From assembly GCA_044233495.1 (NCBI GenBank), contig JBIIJX010000051.1:1-12597 (forward strand): DNA of 12,597 bases, read 5' to 3'. The notes below the pieces were generated by a model. It searched no databases. It saw only the letters and a list, made by a program, of their open reading frames with translations, and was not told the origin of the DNA. Shown here in pieces: positions 7,253 through 12,597 of the stretch. This DNA is from UBA10649 sp044233495 (GTDB lineage: Bacteria > Actinomycetota > Actinomycetes > S36-B12). Position 1 is the first letter of the stretch; every line of letters starts with the position of its first letter. A program made the translations under genes and the position numbers.

Positions 7253-7507
7253 GTGCGCACGACCCTGACGCTGGACGACGATCTCGCCGTGGTGCTAAGG
7301 CAGGAAGCCGAGACCACGGGCCTGCCGTTCCGCACCGTCGTCAATGACGCCCTGCGTCGTGGGCTGGAGGCACCCGGCCCTCGGGAGGACTTCGACATCC
7401 CCCCGCCGATTGCCATGGGCCCACCCCTGGTGGACCTCACGAAGGCGTTGTCTCTGGCCGACGAGGACTTCGCGCTCGTCCCCGGGTCTCCTGGGTCAAC
7501 CCCCTGA
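7253..7507 (+). CDS. VapB-like ribbon-helix-helix antitoxin, apparently orphan
   Basis: An 84-residue protein with the N-terminal pattern of VapB-type antitoxins: strand RTTLTLDD (2-9), a helix around 10-22, then TVVNDALRRGL (28-38), the second helix of a ribbon-helix-helix DNA-binding fold. Such proteins dimerise, bind their own promoter and use the C-terminal part to block a PIN-domain ribonuclease. Here the C-terminal half has the family-like DLTKALSLADED (61-72) but ends in a Gly/Pro/Ser tail. No VapC-like frame follows: purF begins 70 bp downstream, and the opposite strand holds only antisense reading frames. It may be an orphan antitoxin, a remnant of a lost pair, or a stand-alone regulator. 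Start GTG 7253 is set by the conserved MRTTLTLDD beginning. Confidence 0.75.
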   Translation: MRTTLTLDDDLAVVLRQEAETTGLPFRTVVNDALRRGLEAPGPREDFDIPPPIAMGPPLVDLTKALSLADEDFALVPGSPGSTP

Positions 7508-7564
7508 CGTAGTCGCCACTCCGGGACACTCAGCGGCGAGGGGATCCACGTCGACCGGCACCCG

Positions 7565-7570
7565 TAGACT
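7565..7570 (+). promoter_or_regulatory. Candidate -10 box of a leaderless promoter for purF
   Basis: TAGACT lies 7 nt before GTG 7578, the position expected for a leaderless mRNA. No Shine-Dalgarno site precedes the start. No clear -35 box and no PurR-type or riboswitch-like structure was seen in the 70-bp gap. Confidence 0.5.
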
Positions 7571-7577
7571 CCTGCAC

Positions 7578-9134
7578 GTGACACGCGGAGACGGAAGGCT
7601 GTCGCACGACCTCCTCCCCGGCGAGAAGGGTCCACAGGACGCCTGCGGCGTGTTCGGCGTCTGGGCCCCTGGCGACGAGGTCGCCAAGCTCACCTACTTC
7701 GGGCTGTACGCCCTCCAGCACCGCGGTCAGGAATCGGCCGGCATCGCCGTCAGCGACGGCACGCACATCGTCGTCTACAAGGACATGGGCCTTGTGTCGC
7801 AGGTCTTCACCGAGGCGAGTCTGGAGTCCCTGCACGGCCACGTGGCCATCGGGCACACCCGCTATTCGACGACGGGTGCGAGCGTCTGGGAGAACGCCCA
7901 GCCGACGTTCCGGTCGACGGCGACCGGCCACCTCGCCCTCGGGCACAACGGCAACCTGACCAACACGCACGAGCTCAGAGCCCGACTCGCGGAGCTGTCG
8001 ACCGGGTCCGGCGAACTGCCGTTGAACACGCGGCAGCAGGCCACCAGCGACACCGAGACCCTCTCGGCGCTGATCGCCGCCCACCCCGAGCTCTCCGTCG
8101 AGGGCGCGGCGCTGCTCGAGCTGCCGCACGTGCGGGGTGCGTTCTCCCTCGTCTTCATGGACGACGACGCCCTCTACGGCGCACGCGACCCGCAGGGCAT
8201 CCGTCCCCTCGTCCTCGGTCGGCTGGAGCGGGGCTGGGTCATCGCGAGCGAGACGGCGGCGCTCGACATCGTCGGTGCCTCCTTCGTACGCGAGGTCGAG
8301 CCCGGCGAGCTCATCGTCATCGACGAGAACGGCCTGCGCTCGCACCGGTTCGCGGAGGCCGACCCCAAGGGCTGCCTCTTCGAGTACGTCTATCTCGCGC
8401 GCCCCGACACCAGCATCGCGGGGCGCGCCGTGCAGTCGGTGCGGGTTGAGATCGGCAGGCGACTCGCGCGCGAGCACGCCGTCGACGCCGACCTCGTCAT
8501 CCCCGTGCCGGAGTCCGGGCGCTACGCCGCGATCGGCTACGCCCAGGAGTCCGGTATCCCGTTCGCTGAAGGGCTGGTCAAGAACTCCTACGTAGGCCGC
8601 ACCTTCATCCAGCCCTCGCAGTCGATCCGGCAGCTGGGCATCCGACTGAAGCTCAATCCCCTGCGCGACGTCATCGACGGCCAGCGACTCGTCGTCGTCG
8701 ACGACTCCATCGTCCGGGGCAACACGCAGCGGGCCCTCATTCGCATGCTCCGCGAGGCAGGGGCGCGCGAGGTCCACGTGCGGATCTCGAGCCCGCCGGT
8801 GAAGTGGCCCTGCTTCTACGGCATCGACTTCGCCAGTCGCGCGGAGCTCATCGCCAATGGGCTCACGGTCGAGGAGGTCTGCACCTCGCTGGGTGCCGAC
8901 TCCCTGGCGTACGTCGACCTGGAGCAGCTGGTCGAGGCCACGGCGCTGCCGAAGGAGCGACTGTGCCGTGCCTGCTTCGACGGTGTCTATCCGGTCGCGC
9001 TCCCGGAGCCGGAGTTGCTGGGCAAGCACGTCCTCGAGGGGATCGAACGTCGCGCGCAGACCGGCGGTGCCGATGTGGAGGGTGTCGCGACTCTGCTCGG
9101 TGGCGGTGCTGCCGACGCCCTGGACCGCCCGTGA
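7578..9134 (+). CDS. purF: Amidophosphoribosyltransferase (glutamine PRPP amidotransferase)
   Basis: Catalyses the first committed step of de novo purine synthesis: PRPP plus glutamine to 5-phosphoribosylamine. The 518-residue product starts with a 22-residue propeptide ending before CGVFG; Cys23 is the glutaminase nucleophile that processing must expose. The N-terminal Ntn amidotransferase domain shows LQHRGQESAG (46-55), GHTRYSTTG (92-100) and GHNGNLTN (122-129). The C-terminal phosphoribosyltransferase domain has the PRPP loop VVVDDSIVRGNT (372-383). Cys266, Cys412, Cys463 and Cys466 (LCRACFDG) match the 4Fe-4S ligands of the Bacillus-type enzyme. The frame is open upstream, through the antitoxin-like gene, but GTG 7578 is placed right for the propeptide and the promoter box. 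It overlaps purM by 4 nt. Confidence 0.97.
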   Translation: MTRGDGRLSHDLLPGEKGPQDACGVFGVWAPGDEVAKLTYFGLYALQHRGQESAGIAVSDGTHIVVYKDMGLVSQVFTEASLESLHGHVAIGHTRYSTTGASVWENAQPTFRSTATGHLALGHNGNLTNTHELRARLAELSTGSGELPLNTRQQATSDTETLSALIAAHPELSVEGAALLELPHVRGAFSLVFMDDDALYGARDPQGIRPLVLGRLERGWVIASETAALDIVGASFVREVEPGELIVIDENGLRSHRFAEADPKGCLFEYVYLARPDTSIAGRAVQSVRVEIGRRLAREHAVDADLVIPVPESGRYAAIGYAQESGIPFAEGLVKNSYVGRTFIQPSQSIRQLGIRLKLNPLRDVIDGQRLVVVDDSIVRGNTQRALIRMLREAGAREVHVRISSPPVKWPCFYGIDFASRAELIANGLTVEEVCTSLGADSLAYVDLEQLVEATALPKERLCRACFDGVYPVALPEPELLGKHVLEGIERRAQTGGADVEGVATLLGGGAADALDRP

Positions 9135-10228
9135 CGACTCCGGGTGCGTCCTATGCGGCGGCGGGTGTCGACGTCGAGGCCGGTGAGCGTGCCGTGGCGC
9201 TCATGCGCGCGTCGATAGCCCGGGCTCAGCGCCCGGAGGTGGTCGGAGACTTCGGCGGCTTCGCCGGACTGTTCGACATCTCAGGTTTCTCGCGCTTCGC
9301 CCGGCCGCTGCTTGCCACATCGACGGACGGCGTGGGCACCAAGATCGCCGTGGCCCGCGCACTCGATGTCCACGACACCATCGGCATCGACCTCGTGGCG
9401 ATGGTGATCGACGACATAGTCGTGTGCGGCGCAGAGCCGCTGTTCATGACCGACTACATCGCGGTGGGCTCGGTGGTGCCCGAGCGCATTGCGGCCATCG
9501 TGTCGGGGATCGCCGAGGGATGCCACCGCGCCGGGTGCGCGCTGGTGGGCGGCGAGACCGCTGAGCACCCGGGCCTGATGGAGCCCGACGAGTATGACGT
9601 CGCAGGCGCGGGCACGGGCATCGTCGACGCTGATCGCCTGCTGGGACCTGATCGCGTGAGTGTCGACGACGTCGTCATCGCCATGGGCTCATCCGGACTG
9701 CACTCCAACGGCTACTCGCTGGCTCGCATGGTCCTGCTGGGCGAGGGCGGTCCGGGACTGCACGCCCACGTCGACGAGTTGGGCCGCACGGTCGGCGAGG
9801 AGCTTCTCGAGCCGACCCGCATCTATGCTCGCGACTGCCTTGCCTTGGTCGACTCGGTCGATGTCCATGCCTTCAGCCACGTCACCGGAGGTGGGCTCGC
9901 GGCCAATCTCGCGCGCGTGCTGCCCGCGCATGCGGCCGTGGACCTGGATCGATCCACCTGGACTCCCGCACCCGTCTTCGGTCTCATCGGCGCACTAGGT
10001 CGCGTCGACCGTCTCGATCTCGAGCGCACGTTCAACATGGGCATCGGCATGATCGCCGTGGTCGCAGAGACGGATGCCGATCGTGCCCTGACCTTGCTGG
10101 CTGAACGTGGCGTACCGGCCTGGGTGTGCGGTGTGGTGCGTGAGCGGCGGCCTGGTGAGTCCGGCGACGCGGAGGCCAAGGGCGGTGCCGGCGGAGCGGT
10201 GAGCGTGATCGGGGAGCATCCCCGGTGA
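9131..10228 (+). CDS. purM: Phosphoribosylformylglycinamidine cyclo-ligase (AIR synthetase)
   Basis: Converts FGAM and ATP to aminoimidazole ribotide, the fifth step of purine synthesis. The 365 residues carry the family signatures in order: STDGVGTK (64-71, nucleotide site), DIVVCGAEPLF (95-105), ALVGGETAEHPG (137-148), SSGLHSNGYSL (187-197) and HVTGGGLAANLARVLP in the C-terminal domain, then RTFNMGIGM. The actinobacterial variant has AEHPG where many enzymes have AEMPG. GTG 9131 overlaps the purF stop (GTGA), indicating translational coupling between two enzymes of one pathway. The last 25 or so residues form a Gly/Ala-rich extension beyond the conserved fold. The gene ends 4 bp from the converging DUF3073 gene, with a small GC hairpin over its stop. 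Confidence 0.97.
   Translation: MTTPGASYAAAGVDVEAGERAVALMRASIARAQRPEVVGDFGGFAGLFDISGFSRFARPLLATSTDGVGTKIAVARALDVHDTIGIDLVAMVIDDIVVCGAEPLFMTDYIAVGSVVPERIAAIVSGIAEGCHRAGCALVGGETAEHPGLMEPDEYDVAGAGTGIVDADRLLGPDRVSVDDVVIAMGSSGLHSNGYSLARMVLLGEGGPGLHAHVDELGRTVGEELLEPTRIYARDCLALVDSVDVHAFSHVTGGGLAANLARVLPAHAAVDLDRSTWTPAPVFGLIGALGRVDRLDLERTFNMGIGMIAVVAETDADRALTLLAERGVPAWVCGVVRERRPGESGDAEAKGGAGGAVSVIGEHPR
10208..10226. terminator. GC-rich hairpin at the purM end, possible terminator
   Basis: CGGGG (10210-10214) and CCCCG (10220-10224) pair across a 5-nt loop, and two more pairs (A-T and a T-G wobble) extend the stem to 7 bp up to the purM stop. No T-run follows on either strand. With only 4 bp between converging genes it is the best candidate for a transcription barrier, but it could be chance in GC-rich coding DNA. 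Confidence 0.3.
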
Positions 10229-10232
10229 GCCA

Positions 10233-10463
10233 TCAGCCCTTCGTGGCGTCCTCGTCGTCATCGTCGTAGTACTTGGCGTACGGGTCGTCCGCGTAGGGGT
10301 CCTCGACGACGTCGTAGGAGTCGTCAAGGTGCTCGCCGGACGTGCTCGGAGCACCGGCGGTGCCCAGCTCTGCCTGGAGTCGATCCAAGTCGGTCTGGGG
10401 CCCCCCGTACTTCAGTGCACGGGCGACCTTCGTCTGCTTGGCCTTCGCACGGCCGCGCCCCAT
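10233..10463 (-). CDS. DUF3073 family small protein
   Basis: A 76-residue protein of a family found in actinobacteria with no known function. It opens with MGRGRAKAKQTKVARALKY, a strongly basic stretch (seven Arg/Lys in residues 1-19, no acids) typical of the family. After a short helix-prone middle (DLDRLQAEL, 25-33) the C-terminus is strongly acidic and Tyr-rich, with two DPYA units and DDDDED (67-72). The split charge suggests binding to nucleic acid or a ribonucleoprotein by the N-terminus with the tail as an intramolecular mask; this is inference. GAGGGGG about 8 nt upstream is a ribosome site for ATG 10463. It lies downstream of vdh on the same strand and converges on purM; its place beside purM and vdh is shared with Streptomyces, from memory. 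Confidence 0.88.
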   Translation of the reverse strand: MGRGRAKAKQTKVARALKYGGPQTDLDRLQAELGTAGAPSTSGEHLDDSYDVVEDPYADDPYAKYYDDDDEDATKG

Positions 10464-10479
10464 GGCTCGACCCCCTCAT

Positions 10480-10497
10480 CCGGGGTTCATGCCCCGG
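10480..10497 (-). other. Hairpin in the leader of the DUF3073 gene
   Basis: CCGGGG (10480-10485) and CCCCGG (10492-10497) form a 6-bp all-GC stem with a 6-nt loop, 16 nt upstream of the DUF3073 start codon and just before its ribosome site. It also contains a direct repeat GGTTCAT (10484-10490 and 10496-10502, plus-strand reading). It could modulate translation initiation; weak on sequence alone. Confidence 0.3.
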
Positions 10498-10552
10498 TTC
10501 ATCGCGGACAGGTGGCGTGGTCCGCATCGGCGGGACCCACGGTTACGTGAGC

Positions 10553-11632
10553 CTAGACTACCGCGCCCCGCTCTGCGCTCCGTGCCCGGATCCGCTCGAG
10601 AGCGTCCTGCTCGGCGGCCGCCACCGGAGTCACCCCCTGTCTCCGGGCCCGTTCCAGGACCCGCCGGGTGGTGTCGTAGACCGCCTCCGCCTGCACCCGA
10701 CCCTGTTCGAACGTGCCGTGGCGGTACTCCTGGGAGATCTGGATGACGCCTCCGCAGTTGACCATGAAGTCGGGGGCGTAGGTGACCCCCCGGCCGGCCA
10801 GGAGGTCGGCCACGGTGGGGGAGGCAAGCTGGTTGTTCGCCGCCCCGCAGATCACACGCGCGCTGGTCGCTGTCGCGAGCTCCTCGGTCACGAGGCCACC
10901 CAGGGCGTTGGGCGACAGCACGTCGATCCCGGCTGCCAGCACGTCCTCGACGGACCCGGCGAGGCGCACGCCCGGGCACGTGTCGGCCGCACGGTCGCGG
11001 GCCTCCGGGCTGGGGTCGTAGCCGATGACGGTCGCCCCCGCCTCAGTCAGGTGCTGGGCGAGACGGCCGCCCACCTTGCCGAGGCCGATGATGCCGATGG
11101 TCAACCCGTCGAAGGACTCGGTCCCCAGGGCCGTCTCGACGGTGGCCCGCATTCCGGCCAGAACGCCGACGGCGGTGAGGATCGCGGAATCGCCGAGACC
11201 GCCCTTCTCCGGCGACCGCCCGGTGGTCCACCGACATGTCTCGCTGATGACGTCGAGGTCCGCGACGCTGACGCCGACGTCACCGGCCGTCACGTAGGCG
11301 CCGTCGAGGGTGGACACGAGGCGGCCGTACGCCCGCAGGAGATCGGCGGTGCCCTGCGCCGGATCGGCCACGATGACCGCCTTGCCGCCACCGTGGTCCA
11401 GGCCCGCGAGGGAGTTCTTCAGGGTCATCGCGCGGGCCAGTCGGAGGGCGTCGGCATAGGCGGCTGCGCGGGGCAGCGGCTGGTCGGCGTAGGCGTTCAT
11501 GCGCGTGCCGCCGAGGGCTGGCCCGAGCACGGTCGAGTGGAGGGCGATGACCATGGCCACGCCGGACTCGGGGTCGCGGGCGACGACGACGCGTTCGTGC
11601 TCGTCGAAGTCCGCCCAGGGATCGGTCGGCAT
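10553..11632 (-). CDS. vdh: Valine/leucine dehydrogenase (Glu/Leu/Phe/Val dehydrogenase family)
   Basis: NAD-dependent oxidative deamination of branched-chain amino acids to 2-oxo acids, feeding branched-chain catabolism and acyl-CoA precursors. The 359-residue length is that of octameric Leu/Val dehydrogenases, shorter than glutamate dehydrogenases. ALGGTRM (39-45) and MTLKNSLAGLDHGGGKAVI (69-87) hold the two catalytic lysines, Lys72 and Lys84. DVGVSVADLDVISE (118-131) is next, and the Rossmann loop is GLGKVGG (183-189). PNALGG and CGAANNQL follow in the cofactor domain. Val versus Leu preference cannot be read from sequence; the name follows the Streptomyces gene beside purM and bldC. ATG 11632 directly follows GAAGGG with no spacer, while TAGGGT sits 6 nt upstream, suggesting a leaderless mRNA. 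Confidence 0.92.
   Translation of the reverse strand: MPTDPWADFDEHERVVVARDPESGVAMVIALHSTVLGPALGGTRMNAYADQPLPRAAAYADALRLARAMTLKNSLAGLDHGGGKAVIVADPAQGTADLLRAYGRLVSTLDGAYVTAGDVGVSVADLDVISETCRWTTGRSPEKGGLGDSAILTAVGVLAGMRATVETALGTESFDGLTIGIIGLGKVGGRLAQHLTEAGATVIGYDPSPEARDRAADTCPGVRLAGSVEDVLAAGIDVLSPNALGGLVTEELATATSARVICGAANNQLASPTVADLLAGRGVTYAPDFMVNCGGVIQISQEYRHGTFEQGRVQAEAVYDTTRRVLERARRQGVTPVAAAEQDALERIRARSAERGAVV
10555..10560 (-). promoter_or_regulatory. Possible -10 box for the DUF3073 gene
   Basis: On the minus strand TAGTCT overlaps the vdh stop codon and would start a transcript with a leader of about 85 nt ahead of the DUF3073 gene. It is the same type of box as those before the leaderless genes here. 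No -35 box is visible, so read-through from vdh is equally possible. Confidence 0.25.
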
Positions 11633-11638
11633 CCCTTC

Positions 11639-11644
11639 ACCCTA
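11639..11644 (-). promoter_or_regulatory. Candidate -10 box of a leaderless promoter for vdh
   Basis: TAGGGT on the minus strand lies 6 nt before ATG 11632. The only purine-rich stretch, GAAGGG, abuts the start codon and is too close for a ribosome site, so a leaderless start is the better reading. The 63-bp gap before vdh holds nothing else recognised. Confidence 0.45.
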
Positions 11645-11695
11645 GGGCAGCAGCTCGGTCCGTCCGGTTCGGTCGAGGGTGGCCGTCCGGCCTGC

Positions 11696-12184
11696 CTAGT
11701 CGACCGGCTCGGTGATCCAGCGCTTGACGGAGGGGGACCACAGCAGGAGGGCACCCACGACCGAGACCGCATGGACGACCATGAGGAAGATGAGCGTTTC
11801 CTCCCTCACTGCGCTGACCTGGTTGAGGCCCTCGGCGAGTGGAGCGAAGGTTCCCGCGAAAGCGATGAGCGAGGTGATGGTGAGCGTCAGCCGCACGCCC
11901 GGCCGCAGGGCTCCCTGCCACAGCAGGATCCCCAGGAGGAGGAAGACCGCCGACACCACCGCGAACACGGTGGCCGCCAGCGCCATCCACTCGTGGACCT
12001 CTGAGACGCTCGCGGATCCGAGGCCGGCCAGGGCCTGGTACTCCGCGAGGCGTTCGTCGATGGCGCCTCGGTCGCCCGCGTTGGCGATGTCGAGCAGGGC
12101 GCTGACGGCGTAGGACACTCCCACGACGATGGCGGTGCAGGCGGCGAAGGCCACCTGCCAGGGGGCCTTGGCGATGGCGCTCAT
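11696..12184 (-). CDS. Four-helix integral membrane protein of unknown function
   Basis: A 162-residue protein not recognised as a named family. Hydrophobic segments lie at about 9-31, 67-89, 96-115 and 129-149, separated by a longer, acidic extracytoplasmic-or-cytoplasmic loop (32-66, with DRGAIDERLAEYQ) and short linkers. KAPWQVAFAACTA near the start and LLLWSPSVKRW near the end flank the helices; a Glu/His pair occurs at VHEWM (63-67). No enzymatic motif or binding site was seen. ATG 12184 has GGAGG 6 nt upstream (complement of 12191-12195). It is transcribed in the same direction as vdh, 63 bp upstream of it, and is divergent from bldC with a 189-bp shared upstream region. A link to either neighbour is suggested only by position. 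Confidence 0.75.
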   Translation of the reverse strand: MSAIAKAPWQVAFAACTAIVVGVSYAVSALLDIANAGDRGAIDERLAEYQALAGLGSASVSEVHEWMALAATVFAVVSAVFLLLGILLWQGALRPGVRLTLTITSLIAFAGTFAPLAEGLNQVSAVREETLIFLMVVHAVSVVGALLLWSPSVKRWITEPVD

Positions 12185-12300
12185 GGACGTCCTCCGGTGG
12201 ATCGGACACGTGGGTCAAGCCCGGGGCCAGCTGCCCCCAGGGGACACTAGCGCCGGCGCACGGGACAGCCGTGAGCGCGGCTCGGAGTGTCACGAGTGGG

Positions 12301-12329
12301 TTGCCGGGCACGCCAAGCCCTGCCAGAGT
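12301..12329 (+). promoter_or_regulatory. Possible promoter for bldC
   Basis: TTGCCG (12301-12306) and CAGAGT (12324-12329) are separated by 17 bp and lie 44 bp before the chosen bldC start. The -10 match is poor. The 189-bp divergent region also holds a 10-bp palindrome, GCGCCGGCGC (12250-12259), and, for the other direction, TAGTGT (12249-12244). No other structure is evident there. Confidence 0.25.
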
Positions 12330-12373
12330 GGGGCACGACCTCTGGGGCGTGAGGGCGAATGCTGGGAGGACCG

Positions 12374-12595
12374 ATGACTGGGCAGCACTCCGAGCCTGAG
12401 CAACTCCTCACGCCGGCCGAGGTCGCGGCACTCTTCCGTGTCGATCCGAAGACGGTCACCCGCTGGGCCAAGTCCGGCAAGCTCACGAGCATCCGGACTC
12501 TGGGCGGGCACCGCAGGTACCGCGCTGTCGAGGTGTATGCCCTGCTCGAGGCCAACTCGCCCACCCGGCGCCCTGACATCGACCCCTTGGGCTGA
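12374..12595 (+). CDS. bldC: BldC-type MerR-like transcriptional regulator
   Basis: A 73-residue DNA-binding protein consisting almost entirely of one winged helix-turn-helix. LLTPAEVAALFRVDPKTV (11-28) is the helix-turn-helix and the wing is SIRTLGGHRRYR (39-50); this core is nearly identical, from memory, to Streptomyces BldC, which binds direct repeats cooperatively and controls the onset of development. It lacks the dimerising coiled coil of full MerR proteins, as BldC does. ATG 12374 is preferred over ATG 12359 because GGGAGGA (12364-12370) precedes it and the resulting N-terminus matches the short BldC form. It ends 2 bp before the window edge. Divergent membrane protein and vdh neighbours agree with the Streptomyces order. 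In a non-sporulating host its targets would differ. Confidence 0.93.
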   Translation: MTGQHSEPEQLLTPAEVAALFRVDPKTVTRWAKSGKLTSIRTLGGHRRYRAVEVYALLEANSPTRRPDIDPLG

Positions 12596-12597
12596 GC

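Noticed and set aside
7344..7577. Upstream extension of purF through the antitoxin-like gene
   Set aside because: It would add 78 unlike residues before the propeptide and runs antiparallel in logic to the -10 box at 7565-7570, which lies just before GTG 7578.
7508..7577. A toxin gene partner for the VapB-like protein
   Set aside because: Only 70 bp separate it from purF, too little for a PIN-domain protein, and no alternative frame shows the acidic PIN residues.
7530..9029. A 499-codon open frame on the minus strand opposite purF
   Set aside because: purF on the plus strand is certain from catalytic and Fe-S residues; the antisense frame has no motif or start signal.
10476..10502. Eight-codon upstream frame (MNRGMNPG) on the minus strand before the DUF3073 gene
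   Set aside because: It has no ribosome site and arises from the GGTTCAT direct repeat and GC hairpin; not enough to call a leader peptide.
10415..12004. A 529-codon open frame on the plus strand opposite vdh and the membrane protein gene
   Set aside because: vdh on the minus strand has its catalytic lysines and Rossmann loop; the plus-strand product is His/Gly/Arg-rich noise spanning two genes.

Overview
The window is a dense, high-GC stretch of chromosome with GTG starts, 4-nt GTGA gene overlaps and actinobacterial gene families (BldC, DUF3073, Val/Leu dehydrogenase, PurF with a propeptide and Fe-S cysteines). It fits an actinomycete (Actinomycetota). Genus cannot be read from the sequence. 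The order purF-purM-DUF3073-vdh-(membrane protein)-bldC matches, from memory, the Streptomyces coelicolor chromosome around SCO4086-SCO4091, so the right half is core chromosome rather than an acquired island.

Left part (1-5493): the tail of an Fe(III)-type ABC permease overlaps its ATPase (fbpC-like, 272-1321). A 158-bp gap with a possible promoter and two short palindromes follows. Next comes a complete polyamine-family ABC importer in the order ATPase (1480-2514), lipoprotein binding protein (2569-3762), permease (3815-4690), permease (4687-5493). Two tandem hairpins sit between the binding-protein gene and the first permease. The binding protein should capture substrate outside the membrane, the two permeases form the channel and two copies of the ATPase drive it.

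Middle (5526-7507): a stand-alone SF2 helicase gene and a small VapB-like antitoxin gene with no toxin beside it. Both appear to have their own promoter with a -10 box only 6-8 nt before the start codon, the layout of leaderless mRNAs.

Right part (7565-12595): purF and purM, the first and fifth steps of de novo purine synthesis, overlap by 4 nt behind another apparent leaderless promoter. They converge, with a 4-nt gap, on a leftward group: a small charge-split DUF3073 protein, a Val/Leu dehydrogenase (also apparently leaderless) and a four-helix membrane protein of unknown role. The membrane protein gene is divergent from bldC, a small MerR-like developmental regulator that ends the window.

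No tRNA, rRNA, CRISPR array, insertion sequence, attachment site or origin was seen. No gene-free stretch exceeds 300 bp; the longest is 12185-12373 between the membrane protein gene and bldC. Nothing here looks like a wholly new system. The points most worth following are the repeated leaderless layout, the orphan antitoxin, the hairpins in the transporter operon, the DUF3073 protein and the uncharacterised membrane protein next to bldC.
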